This document shows, piece after piece, positions 42,294 to 51,579 of a stretch of 64,000 nucleotides of DNA. The stretch lies in the NCBI GenBank assembly GCA_963749875.1, contig CAVVOX010000004.1, positions 62,001 through 126,000 on the forward strand. Direction: 5' to 3'. The stretch's first letter is position 1. Each line of letters starts with the position of its first letter. The notes beneath the pieces are model-generated. The model saw nothing but the letters and a program-made list of their open reading frames with translations, was not told where the DNA came from and searched no databases. A program made the position numbers and the translations under genes. Origin of the DNA: JAHQVI01 sp963749875. GTDB lineage: Bacteria; Pseudomonadota; Alphaproteobacteria; Rhizobiales; Rhodomicrobiaceae.

Positions 42294-44804
42294 CTAGCCG
42301 CCCGCACGGTCGCGGACGCCGAGTTGAACGATCCCGGCAGACTGCGGAGCCTCCTCGGCCGCGAAGATTTCCTGATAGATCGTCTTCAAATATTCCGTTC
42401 GATACCAGTAAAGCACATCCTGAGGCTCCATCGGCCTCGCAAACAGAAAGCCCTGGCCGATCCTGCAGCCATTGGCGCGCAGGAATTTCACCTGCTCGGC
42501 GGTTTCCACCCCTTCCGCCACCGCAGACAGGTTCAGGCGGCGCGCCAAGGCGAGAATGGACGAAACGACGGCCACGCTGTCCGAATTGCCGGGCAGATTG
42601 CTGATGAATGACCGATCGATCTTGAGGCTTTGAAACGGCAAGCGCGTCACATAAAGGAGAGACGCATAGCCTGTTCCGAAGTCGTCAATGGAAATCGAAA
42701 CCCCGAGTTTGTTGAGGCTTCGGAGCTTTTGCTCGACGCCTTCGAAGTCCTCAATAAGCAGCAATTCGGTAATCTCGATTTCCAATGCGGCGGGATCGAA
42801 TGCGGCTTCGTCGAGATGGGCCTTTACCTTTTCGACGAAATGAGGGTCGTTGAACTGGCGCGGCGCGGCGTTCACGGCGATGCGTATGTCGGTCAGACCT
42901 TCGGAACGCCACTGCGAAGCCTGGGCGCAGGCCTGTCCAAGCAAGCGATCGCCAAGCTCCGCGATGAGCGCGGACGCTTCCACGATCGGAATAAATCTAT
43001 CCGGGGCGATCGGGCCGAGGACGGGATGGTTCCAGCGAGCGAGCGCCTCGAAGCCCACGAGGCGGCCGTTCCGCAGGTCGATTTGGGGCTGATAGACAAG
43101 GCAAAATTCGCCCCTGGCGATCCCGGCCGCCACATCCTGCTCAAGCGCCTGCTTTTCGCGGATGACGCCGTGAAGTTCCTCGTCGTAAATCTCGCATGTC
43201 CTGCGCCCCTTTTGCTTCGCCTGGTAGAGCGCACGATCGGCTTTGACGAACAGGTCATCGGCATCGCCGGCATGACGGGGAAAGCAGCTCACACCAATGC
43301 TGACTGACGCCGAGATCGTCTTTCCACCGATTTCCATCGGTACGCTGATCGATTTGGATATCCGGGCGGTAATTTCCTTGATTTCGTCCATGTCCCTCGC
43401 CTGACGCAGAATGACAGCGAATTCGTCGCCGTCCAGACGCCCGACAATGTCGCTGCCCCGAATGCACTCGGTCAGGCGGCGCGCCATTTCTTTGATCACG
43501 GCGTCGCCGACAGGACGCCCATAAGTGTCATTGATCGTCTTGAACCGATCGACATCCACGATCGCGAAAGCGATGTCCGTCTTCAGGGCGCGCGCCTCGT
43601 CGACATATTGCCTCAGCCGATCCTGCAGCGCATGCCGATTGATCAGTCCAGTGATGGAATCATAGTGAGCCATCTCTGCGATCTTCGCCTGGAAACGGCG
43701 CTGCTCGACGGCAATCCCAATGAGATGCGAGATTGTCCGGACGAACTCCAGATCTGCCTCGGTGGGTTTGCTCGGTTCGCGGCCAAACATCACGAGGGTT
43801 CCGAGAATCTTCCGGTCGGCGGAGAAAATGGGCTGGGACCAGCAGGACCGCAGACCGGCTTTCCGGGCGACATCCCGGAATTCCGGACGAGAGGGGTTGG
43901 CCATCAGGTCCTCGACGACAACGAGCTCGCCGGTAAAGGCGGCTGTTCCGCACGAGTCGACACCGGGTCCGATCTCGAGGCCGTCGATCGCGGCCCGATA
44001 GAAGTCCGGCAGGCTCGGACCTGCCGCACATCGCAAACGCCTGCCCGTTTCATCGAGCAGTTGCACGGAGCAGATCGTGTCCGGTTTCAGTCTTTCGACC
44101 GAAGACACAAGCGTCGACAAGACGTGCTCGAGCGGCATTCCGGTTGCGAGCTGTTCGAGCGCGACATTGCGGCTGCGCTGCAATTCCTCCGCCCAGCGGC
44201 GGTTGCGAATATTTCGCCAGATAAACAAACCGCATGCGCCGCAGAAGGCCAGCAGAAGGCCGAAAAGACCCAAAAATGCGAAGATCCGGATACGGTCGAG
44301 ATCGGCCGCCCGTTTCGTGACATCGACGCCGACCTTGAGCGCGCCGGCGTGTCCGGCCGGGCTCCTCAGAGGCACGAAAGCTTCGGCAATAGCGGTTTCG
44401 CCGCCCGCTCCCGCTCGGGCGGTCAGCCCGGTAAGAATCCGGTTGTGCCGGATCGCTTCGACGATCTCCGGCCGCGAGCTCGTCGTCAGAGAGTCTCCCG
44501 ACCGGGAGGAGAAAGCGACGGTCCCGTCTTTCGTGAACACCTGGTAGTGCAAGACGCCACCCGCGTCCGATGCGAAATCGAACGTCACCCGGTCGGCCTG
44601 GGTCACAAGTCCCGCCTTGAGCAGACCGTCAAGACCGGTGAGATTCCGCTGCAAAAACTTTGCCCAGTGGAGCGCGGTGCTTTCAGCGTCCCGCCTGAGA
44701 ATTGCGTGCTGCGCCTCGCCCATGGCGATCCAGCTGATCGAAACCACGCCGGTGAGGACGATCAGCGTCGAGAGCAAGAGCTTTCCGTCCTGGCTTATCT
44801 TCAT
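42294..44804 (-). CDS. GGDEF-EAL cyclic-di-GMP protein with GAF and extracytoplasmic sensor
   Basis: The 836-aa protein runs: TM1 (about 8-28), periplasmic sensor (about 30-175), TM2 (about 180-202), GAF (about 220-375), GGDEF (about 385-550), EAL (about 560-815). The diguanylate cyclase site reads DGDEF, a tolerated variant. The phosphodiesterase domain keeps EALARW, EITE and DDFGTGYAS. Both activities are therefore possible. It would couple an external signal to cyclic-di-GMP level. No operon partner. Confidence 0.93.
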   Translation of the reverse strand: MKISQDGKLLLSTLIVLTGVVSISWIAMGEAQHAILRRDAESTALHWAKFLQRNLTGLDGLLKAGLVTQADRVTFDFASDAGGVLHYQVFTKDGTVAFSSRSGDSLTTSSRPEIVEAIRHNRILTGLTARAGAGGETAIAEAFVPLRSPAGHAGALKVGVDVTKRAADLDRIRIFAFLGLFGLLLAFCGACGLFIWRNIRNRRWAEELQRSRNVALEQLATGMPLEHVLSTLVSSVERLKPDTICSVQLLDETGRRLRCAAGPSLPDFYRAAIDGLEIGPGVDSCGTAAFTGELVVVEDLMANPSRPEFRDVARKAGLRSCWSQPIFSADRKILGTLVMFGREPSKPTEADLEFVRTISHLIGIAVEQRRFQAKIAEMAHYDSITGLINRHALQDRLRQYVDEARALKTDIAFAIVDVDRFKTINDTYGRPVGDAVIKEMARRLTECIRGSDIVGRLDGDEFAVILRQARDMDEIKEITARISKSISVPMEIGGKTISASVSIGVSCFPRHAGDADDLFVKADRALYQAKQKGRRTCEIYDEELHGVIREKQALEQDVAAGIARGEFCLVYQPQIDLRNGRLVGFEALARWNHPVLGPIAPDRFIPIVEASALIAELGDRLLGQACAQASQWRSEGLTDIRIAVNAAPRQFNDPHFVEKVKAHLDEAAFDPAALEIEITELLLIEDFEGVEQKLRSLNKLGVSISIDDFGTGYASLLYVTRLPFQSLKIDRSFISNLPGNSDSVAVVSSILALARRLNLSAVAEGVETAEQVKFLRANGCRIGQGFLFARPMEPQDVLYWYRTEYLKTIYQEIFAAEEAPQSAGIVQLGVRDRAGG

Positions 44805-44845
44805 CGCAACGTACCCGGACTTTCACCGGCGGGTTGGGGGAGCTG

Positions 44846-45014
44846 CTAGCCGAGATTGAGCTGAAAGCCCTTGATCATGTCAGGCGTCACATAGCCGAGG
44901 CTTCCCGGCATCGAGGTTCAGCTCGCCCTGCGCAAATCTGTTGGTCAGCAGGGTGCCCGTTGCCCCCCTAGCCAGACCGGCCGCCGCTCCGAATAGAAAT
45001 GAACGTCTTTCCAT
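44846..45014 (-). pseudogene. Remnant of a small Tat-type secreted protein
   Basis: From ATG 45014 the minus strand reads MERRSFLFGAAAGLARG, a twin-arginine-like leader, continuing to FAQGELNLDAG. Then the frame stops, while the +1 frame continues as PGSLGYVTPDMIKGFQLNLG and ends at 44846. A single base change in frame joins them into about 55 aa. It may be a decayed or internally deleted gene, or a genuine small protein with a sequence error. The rest of 44805-45298 shows nothing else. Confidence 0.4.
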
Positions 45015-45298
45015 GTCTATCCACCATTTGCGGAATCGCGATCCGGGATTTCTAATATATCTTGCATATTAGAAATGATTGTATTTTATTGGACGCAATA
45101 CACGCGAATTCTCCGATTAGAAGGATAGGCCGGAGTCACTAACAAGAAGCTTATGGTAAGGTGATAGCGGCCGGATCGGATCGGGGGGCGATTATCGGGC
45201 CAGACTGCTCGGCCCAGGGGGGGCGGAGCCAAGCCGGAGCGATCAACAAACCGGTTCAAAATCAAGACGCTAAATATGCGCTATCAAGGGAGGAAAAT

Positions 45299-46276
45299 AT
45301 GAGACGCAATGGTTTCTGGGCTTGCTTGTCGGGCTTGGCCCTGGCGGCGACGGTCGCAACCGTCTCGCCTGCGCTGGCCGAATATCCTGAAAGGCCCATC
45401 ACGCTGATCGTGCCATGGGGCGCAGGCGGCGGCACGGATGCGACCGGACGGATGATCGGAACGCTCCTGCAAAACGAACTCGGCCAGCCCGTGAACGTCG
45501 TCAACCGGACGGGCGGCAGCGGCGTCGTCGGCCATTCCGCCATCGCGACGGCGGAGCCGGACGGCTACACGATCGGCGTCGTCACCGTGGAAATCGGCAT
45601 GATGCACTGGGCCGGCCTCACCAAACTGAGCGGGGCGGATTATACCCCCATCGCGCTGTATAATTACGATCCGGCCGGCTTGCAGGTGCGCGCCAACTCG
45701 CCTTGGAAAACGGCGCAGGATGTCATCGACGCCGTTAAGGCCGATCCGGGCAAGCACAAGGCATCCGGCACCGGACAGGGCGGCATCTGGCATCTGGCCA
45801 TCGCCGGCCTGCTCAACAAGGTGAGCGTCGATCCGAGTGCCGCCCCCTGGGTTCCCTCGCAAGGCGCCGCGTCCGGGCTGCAGGAGCTCGTCGCCGGGGG
45901 CGTCGACATCGTGCCTTGCTCGGTCGTCGAGGCATCGGCATTGATGAGCGCCGGCAAGGTCAAGTCGCTCGCCGTCATGTCGAATGAGCGGATCGGCGCC
46001 TTCCCCGATGTGCCGACATTGAAGGAGTTGTCCGGAATCGACTGGCAGATTTCGGCCTGGCGCGGGATCGCCGGTCCCAAGGGCCTTCCCGAAGACGTCA
46101 CCGCCAAGCTGACCGCGGCGATGGAGAAGGTCTGGAAATCGCAGGAATTCACCGACTTCATGAAGGGCCGCGGCTTCGGGCTGATCTGGAAGCCGGGCAA
46201 GGAATACGCCGAGTGGATGGCCGAGAGCGACACCAATCTCGGTGAGGTCATGAAGGCCGTGGGCATCGCCAAATAG
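45299..46276 (+). CDS. tctC: Tripartite tricarboxylate transporter substrate-binding protein TctC
   Basis: The 325-aa Bug-family periplasmic protein has signal peptide MRRNGFWACLSGLALAATV (cleaved near ALA-EY). The mature start YPERPITLIVPWGAGGGTD is the classic loop, and NVVNRTGGSGVVGH and EPDGYTIG follow. ATG 45299 has GGGAGGAAAAT upstream. It binds a carboxylate for the TctAB permease encoded 129 bases downstream. Ligand unknown. Confidence 0.93.
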   Translation: MRRNGFWACLSGLALAATVATVSPALAEYPERPITLIVPWGAGGGTDATGRMIGTLLQNELGQPVNVVNRTGGSGVVGHSAIATAEPDGYTIGVVTVEIGMMHWAGLTKLSGADYTPIALYNYDPAGLQVRANSPWKTAQDVIDAVKADPGKHKASGTGQGGIWHLAIAGLLNKVSVDPSAAPWVPSQGAASGLQELVAGGVDIVPCSVVEASALMSAGKVKSLAVMSNERIGAFPDVPTLKELSGIDWQISAWRGIAGPKGLPEDVTAKLTAAMEKVWKSQEFTDFMKGRGFGLIWKPGKEYAEWMAESDTNLGEVMKAVGIAK

Positions 46277-46404
46277 CGTCCTTGCGGCCTGGGCAGGAGA
46301 TTACGGCATCGCTCGGCGGGCGGAGAACCGTCCGTCGAGCGGCGTCGTGCCGAGCCGCCCCGGAGCCCGCTCTTTTCCGCTTCCCGGCATGAGGCGTTGC
46401 GGCC

Positions 46405-46878
46405 ATGCGATTCAATGATGCAGTGATCGGCGTCGTTCTGATCCTGTTTGCGCTCGCCGAGATCGCCTATACCTGGACCTTTCCCGCGCTCTATGGCCAG
46501 CAATTCGGACCGGACCTGTTCCCGATCGTGATCGGCATCGGGCTCCTGGCCTGCGGAGCGGTGCTCGTCGCCTCCGGACTTTCCAGCCGTGGCACGGTTC
46601 CGCTGGTCGATCTGGGGCAATTGGCGGGGAACCGCGGGGCCTGGATCAATCTGATCCTCATCGTCGCGGCGCTGGTCTTTTACATCCTCGCCTCCGACGT
46701 GCTGGGCTTCATCCCGAGCTCTCTGGTCATCCTGATCACCCTGTTCCTGCGTTTCGGCGTCGGCGTCGTTCCGGCCGTGGCGCTGGCGGCGGTCACGACC
46801 TTCGTCATTCAGCAGGTCTTCGCCGGGCTGCTGCTGGTGCCGCTGCCATGGGGCATTCTTCAGCCGATCATGTGGTGA
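46405..46878 (+). CDS. tctB: Tripartite tricarboxylate transporter small membrane protein TctB
   Basis: The 157-aa protein has four hydrophobic helices (ADVVIGVVLILFALAEI-like first, then FPIVIGIGLLACGAVLV, LILIVAALVFYILA and a C-terminal pair), the normal size of the poorly conserved TctB family. It lies between tctC and tctA with a 3-base gap to tctA. Confidence 0.9.
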   Translation: MRFNDAVIGVVLILFALAEIAYTWTFPALYGQQFGPDLFPIVIGIGLLACGAVLVASGLSSRGTVPLVDLGQLAGNRGAWINLILIVAALVFYILASDVLGFIPSSLVILITLFLRFGVGVVPAVALAAVTTFVIQQVFAGLLLVPLPWGILQPIMW

Positions 46879-46881
46879 TCC

Positions 46882-48432
46882 ATGGACGTTCTCGCCAAAG
46901 CGTTTTTCCTCGTTGCGGATCCCTACGTCCTCGGCGTCATGCTGCTCGCGGCGCTGTTCGGTCTTTTCGTCGGCGCGATTCCCGGTCTGACGGCGACCAT
47001 GGCCACCGCGCTGCTCGTCCCATTCACCTTCTTCATGGAGCCCGTTCCGGCAATTGCCGCGATCGTGACCACGGTCGCGATGGCGATCTTCGCGGGCGAC
47101 ATTCCCGGCGCGCTCCTGCGAATTCCCGGCACGCCGGCCTCCGCCGCCTATTGCGACGAGGCCTTCGCCATGACACAGAACGGACAGGCGGAGAAAGCGC
47201 TCGGCGTCGGCCTCGTCTGCGCCGTGATCGGCGGCCTGATGGGTGCGATCGTGCTCTCGGCCTCCGCTCCGACGCTTGCCGAATTTGCCCTGCAATTCTC
47301 GTCCTTCGAATATTTCTGGCTCGCCTGTCTCGGCCTTTCCTGCGCGGTCATCATTTCGACCGGGTCCACCGTGAAAGGGCTGGTCTCACTGCTGATCGGG
47401 CTTTTCATCGCGACGATCGGCATCGACGTGACCGCCGGCTATCCGCGCTTCACCTTCGGCAATGTCGAGCTGATGGGCGGCGTCAGCTTCATCCCGGCCA
47501 TGATCGGCATGTTCGCCGTATCGGAAGTGCTGCGCTATGTGGTCTCGCGCCATGAGCCGCAACGCGTCCCGACGCAAGCGATCGGAAATGTGTTCCGCGG
47601 GGTCGGCCCGATCCTCTCCCGTTACCGCATCAATATCGCGCGCGGCGGTCTCATCGGGGCGATCGTCGGCATTCTGCCGGGCGCGGGCGCCGACATCGCG
47701 GCATGGATCGCCTATGCGGTTTCAAAAAAAAGCTCGAAGGAGAGCCACAAATTCGGCTCAGGTCACGTCGAAGGGCTGGTCGATGCGGGGACCGCGAACA
47801 ATGCCGGGCTGGCCGGCGCATGGGTGCCGGCAATCGTGTTCGGCATTCCGGGCGATTCGATCACGGCGATCGTCATCGGCGTGCTCTATATGAAGGGCAT
47901 GAATCCGGGGCCGACCGTCTTCCTCTACCATCCTGAGCTGATCTATGCGGTGTTTCTGGCGTTCTTCATCGCCAATCTCGCCCTCCTGCCGCTCGGCTTT
48001 CTCGCGATCAAGCTGGCGAGACAGATCCTGCGCGTTCCGCAGCGCGTGCTGATGCCGATCATTCTGATGTTCTGCATCGTCGGCGCCTTCGCGATCAACA
48101 ACAGCGTCTTCGGCGTTACGGTGATGCTGGTGCTGGGCGTTCTGGCCTATCTGATGGAGGCGAACGGCTTTCCGGTCGCGCCCGCCATATTGGGCATCGT
48201 GCTCGGAGAAATGCTGGAGCGGAATTTTGTCGCCTCGATGATCAAGGCCGATGGCGATCCGCTCGGCTTTTTCTCGCGCCCCATCGCGGCGACCCTCGGC
48301 GTTGCGGTCATCGTCCTCTGGCTCTACCCGCTTCTCGGCATGTTGATGAAGATGCGGCATTCAAGGCGACTGCGGGGAGGCGCATTGTCCGGCGAGCGCG
48401 GCGGTGACGAAATCGCCCGGCATCAAGACTGA
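46882..48432 (+). CDS. tctA: Tripartite tricarboxylate transporter large permease TctA
   Basis: The 516-aa protein has about 12 helices, with FVGAIPGLTATMATALL near the start and GILPGAGADIAAWIAYAV near 260, the two glycine-rich repeats of the family. FGIPGDSITAIVIGVLYMKG is also present. It works with TctB and TctC using an ion gradient. Its gene converges on the LuxR-type gene. Confidence 0.95.
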   Translation: MDVLAKAFFLVADPYVLGVMLLAALFGLFVGAIPGLTATMATALLVPFTFFMEPVPAIAAIVTTVAMAIFAGDIPGALLRIPGTPASAAYCDEAFAMTQNGQAEKALGVGLVCAVIGGLMGAIVLSASAPTLAEFALQFSSFEYFWLACLGLSCAVIISTGSTVKGLVSLLIGLFIATIGIDVTAGYPRFTFGNVELMGGVSFIPAMIGMFAVSEVLRYVVSRHEPQRVPTQAIGNVFRGVGPILSRYRINIARGGLIGAIVGILPGAGADIAAWIAYAVSKKSSKESHKFGSGHVEGLVDAGTANNAGLAGAWVPAIVFGIPGDSITAIVIGVLYMKGMNPGPTVFLYHPELIYAVFLAFFIANLALLPLGFLAIKLARQILRVPQRVLMPIILMFCIVGAFAINNSVFGVTVMLVLGVLAYLMEANGFPVAPAILGIVLGEMLERNFVASMIKADGDPLGFFSRPIAATLGVAVIVLWLYPLLGMLMKMRHSRRLRGGALSGERGGDEIARHQD

Positions 48433-48480
48433 AGACGGCTTTTGGAGCGCGGGCCAGCTTTGACGGAACCGTCCGGCGCG

Positions 48481-48570
48481 CAATTCTCTATCCATCACGC
48501 ATTGACGTTGCGGATAGGCCAATAGACCCTGGATCTCCGCTTCGCTCCGTCCGGGGCGACGTTCGTTTGC
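48481..48570. repeat. Dispersed repeat B, copy 2
   Basis: It is the reverse complement of 12303-12390 with a few differences, lying between the convergent tctA and LuxR-type genes. It is non-coding. Confidence 0.8.
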
Positions 48571-48663
48571 ACCGAACAGGATTTCGCTGTGACCGCCGCT
48601 GTCGTGAGGAGCGTCGTCAGCGGAAGATAAGCCGCAAAACGAGGGCCGGCAGAAGGATCCCGC

Positions 48664-49821
48664 CTATTCGCCGTTCTCGTGTATTTCGCCGGCGGCCCGG
48701 ACCGGAGGCGTCGAGGCGATGACCAGACGGGCGAGATCGGTCTGCCGGGTGACGCCGGTCTTGGCATAGATATGCTTCAGATGCGTCTTCAGCGTATTGG
48801 TGCTGATGCCGAGCAGATCGCAGAGATCCTGGTTGCTCAGGCCTCGCGCAATCTCAAAGCTTATGCGCTGCTCCGCACCGGTCAGGCCGTAAAGCCGGCC
48901 GAATGCGTCCCCCGCGGACTGCACCCGCTGAGATGGGTCCTGAACCAGGATGGCGGCCGAGCCGGGCAGACCCGTCAGAGGATTATCCGCGTCCCGCCAT
49001 TTGAGCGGCAGCACGCTTGCGACAAGCCCCCCGCCTTCTTCATCCGGAATGGGAACCATATGCGAGCCGGCCATCGGGGGAGCGACGCCGTCGAGACTGG
49101 CCGAAATCGCCTCGGACAGCATGTCTGTGGACCGCGATTTCGGGGCGGTCAGACGATTGTCCTTCATCCTCAATGCCCCGCGATCATCAATGAGCTTCTG
49201 CGCTGAGCTGTTCATATAGGTGATGCCGCGGCGGTCGGTGAGAAACACGCCGGTCGAAAGCGCATCGACCGTCTGCTCGAGCTGCTGGATGTGCACGGCC
49301 TGCAAATCGAAGATGTCGGCCATGGTGAAGGCCCGGCAGATATGCGGCGACAGCCAGTCCATGAATTGGAGGTCGGCATCGCAATAGCGGGCCTGAATTT
49401 CCGTGCGCGCCACGGAGAACCACGCCAACCGCTTGCCCGATTTCAGCACCAGCACGCCGATCATGTCGCGAAAGCCCGAAGGCTTGACCCAGCGGACATA
49501 AAAATCGTGTTCCAGCGATTCCCGCTCGCCGCACAGCATGGTCAGCGTGGTGACGTCGCCGAGCTTGCGCACATGCGATCGTCCTCCCGGCGTCAGCTTC
49601 ATCGCGGCGAGTTTCTCGAAATAGACGCGAAGATGCGACTGGTCGGCGCCGTGTTCGAAGAGCTGGCTCCGTTCGCCGCCCCAGCGATCATAGACCACGA
49701 TCGAGCTGCCGGCATTCTCGCCGCTCGATGAAATCAGCTTGAGGAGCTCCGGCCAGCCGGCCGGCTGAAGCACGCTGGCGTAGATCTGGTCTATGAGCTT
49801 GGATGCGGCTTCGGTTCTCAC
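48664..49821 (-). CDS. LuxR-type transcriptional regulator
   Basis: The 385-aa protein has a C-terminal LuxR helix-turn-helix (LTGAEQRISFEIARGLSNQDLCDLLGISTNTLKTHLKHIYAKTG) and a long N-terminal half with PAS-like signal-sensing character (ALSTGVFLTDRRGITYMNSSAQKLI near 205). Two GTG starts exist: 49821 (chosen; GGAG nine bases upstream, just before the conserved ASKLIDQIYASVL) and 49866, which would overlap the amidase stop as GTGA. It is downstream of the amidase gene on the same strand and convergent with tctCBA. Confidence 0.85.
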   Translation of the reverse strand: MRTEAASKLIDQIYASVLQPAGWPELLKLISSSGENAGSSIVVYDRWGGERSQLFEHGADQSHLRVYFEKLAAMKLTPGGRSHVRKLGDVTTLTMLCGERESLEHDFYVRWVKPSGFRDMIGVLVLKSGKRLAWFSVARTEIQARYCDADLQFMDWLSPHICRAFTMADIFDLQAVHIQQLEQTVDALSTGVFLTDRRGITYMNSSAQKLIDDRGALRMKDNRLTAPKSRSTDMLSEAISASLDGVAPPMAGSHMVPIPDEEGGGLVASVLPLKWRDADNPLTGLPGSAAILVQDPSQRVQSAGDAFGRLYGLTGAEQRISFEIARGLSNQDLCDLLGISTNTLKTHLKHIYAKTGVTRQTDLARLVIASTPPVRAAGEIHENGE

Positions 49822-49862
49822 TCTTCGAATCTCCGCTGGCGGATGACTCCCGGATCCGTCTC

Positions 49863-51314
49863 TCACTGAAAACCGGGCGGCGGGACGAAGCCCTGGAAAT
49901 GGCGCTCAAGATATTGCGCCAGCGCCAGGCATGTGTTGTCGCCATAAGCCGGGCCGATGATCTGTACGCCGATCGGCAGACCGGCGGGCGAGAGGCCGGC
50001 CGGAGCCACGGTCGCCGGGAGATTGCCGAGGCTCGCCATCGCGCCCCACATCGTCGATTCCGCGACGGAAAGCGGCTTGCCCCCCACGTCGAGACGACGC
50101 TCATGCCAATTCTTTTCCATGTCATGAGGCATGGCGACGCTTGGCGCGGCTGGGCAAATCAACACGTCGCAATCCTTGAAGAACTCCGCCCAGGCCCCGC
50201 AGACCATATGGCGGGCGTTGTCGAGACTCATCCAGTTCGCATGGCTGAGCAGTTCGGTCTCGTCCATGCCCGATCCCTCCTCGCCGCTGAAGAGAAATTG
50301 CGTGACGTGCGACAGCCTCGTCCAGAATTGCTCATCCTGCCTGCGGGTGGCGAGCGGAATCGTCAAAATCCCCATGAAGACACGGAAGGCGGATTTCATG
50401 TCGATCGCGGGCCGCGCGGTTTCGTTCAGCTCGGCGCCGTGCGAAGCGAGAAAGTCCGCGACCGCCTGGACTCGGTCCTTGATCGCCGCATCCACGAGCA
50501 ATTGCGGATGTTCGAGCATCACGGCCACTCTGAGGCCTTTGACGCCCTCCTGGCGTGGCGGCGGCAGGTTGAGGGTCCAAGCCACGGCATCGGCCGGATC
50601 GGGGCCAATGATCAGCGAGAGTGCGAGTCTGAGATCATCGACACTGCGCGCGACCGGACCGATCACCGCAAGATCGGGTTTCGCGCCGAGGCCCGGCAGG
50701 ACCGTGCCTATCAGGTTGGTGATGCCATAGGTCGGCTTGTGGCCGAAGATGCCGCAATAATGCGCGATGTGGCGAACGCCGCCGCTGAAATCGACGCCCA
50801 TATCGAGGCTCGTGAGCCCGGCCGCGACGGCCGCCGCCGCTCCACCGGAAGAGCCTCCCGGCGATCGGGACAGATCCCAGGGGTTGCTCGTCGTCCCGAA
50901 CACGTCGTTCTTGGTGATCACACCGATATGGTAGGCGGATATGTTGGTCTTGCCGAAGATGATGGCGCCCGCATTGAGGAAATTCTCGACGGCGGGGGCG
51001 TTCTTTGCCGGATAGTTATCCTTCAGCTCCGGAACGCCCCATGTCGAGGGCATGCCGACAATGTCGAAACTGTCCTTGAGCGTCACCGGGACGCCGTGAA
51101 GCGGTCCCCACACCTCGCCCCTGCGCAATGCCTGATCGGCTTCCCGCGCCCGTTTCCTGGCCGCGGGAATGTCCGTCGAAACGATCGCCGTCAGACGAGG
51201 GTTCAGGCGCTCAACGCGAGCAAGAAAGAGATCCAGAAGCTCTTCGACGCCGATTTCTTTTTGTCTGATAAGCGTAGCAAGGTCGGTCGCTGACCGAAAC
51301 GCCAAGCTGGACAT
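49863..51314 (-). CDS. Amidase-signature family protein lacking the usual nucleophile
   Basis: The 483-aa protein shows the catalytic Lys80 (GVPVTLKDSFD) and the SPGGSSGG loop with cis-Ser155/Ser156. Where active amidases have D-x-G-G-S-[IV]-R, this protein has DFSGGVR (175-181), so the nucleophile Ser is Gly179; Ser177 is two residues off. The following HIAHYCGIFGHKPT is as in the family. It may be inactive, use Ser177, or do something else. It is co-directional with the LuxR-type gene. Confidence 0.88.
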   Translation of the reverse strand: MSSLAFRSATDLATLIRQKEIGVEELLDLFLARVERLNPRLTAIVSTDIPAARKRAREADQALRRGEVWGPLHGVPVTLKDSFDIVGMPSTWGVPELKDNYPAKNAPAVENFLNAGAIIFGKTNISAYHIGVITKNDVFGTTSNPWDLSRSPGGSSGGAAAAVAAGLTSLDMGVDFSGGVRHIAHYCGIFGHKPTYGITNLIGTVLPGLGAKPDLAVIGPVARSVDDLRLALSLIIGPDPADAVAWTLNLPPPRQEGVKGLRVAVMLEHPQLLVDAAIKDRVQAVADFLASHGAELNETARPAIDMKSAFRVFMGILTIPLATRRQDEQFWTRLSHVTQFLFSGEEGSGMDETELLSHANWMSLDNARHMVCGAWAEFFKDCDVLICPAAPSVAMPHDMEKNWHERRLDVGGKPLSVAESTMWGAMASLGNLPATVAPAGLSPAGLPIGVQIIGPAYGDNTCLALAQYLERHFQGFVPPPGFQ

Positions 51315-51579
51315 GCGCCCATTCCGCCCCTTGGTGTATTTTTCCGGATATTATGCGGTTTTCATGTTTCCGTAAAGTGATGGAGCTAACAGTGGCTATG
51401 TAACCACCTAATTCACCTATTTGCATTCTGCCCGGCGATACAGAATCATCTGAACTTGGATTTTATCCTGCAAAAAGAAGGCCAAAGCCGAAAGTCACCA
51501 AACATCAGAAAATTCTTATATATCTATATTCTGTCTTATCTATACTTGCATTTTTGACGATTACGAAGCGGCGTAGCAA

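Noticed and set aside
45664..47295. 543-aa minus-strand ORF across tctC-tctB-tctA
   Set aside because: Antisense shadow of three clear transporter genes; composition rich in Arg/Asp/His as expected for such a frame.
49803..51293. 496-aa plus-strand ORF opposite the amidase gene
   Set aside because: Antisense shadow of a well-supported amidase-family CDS.
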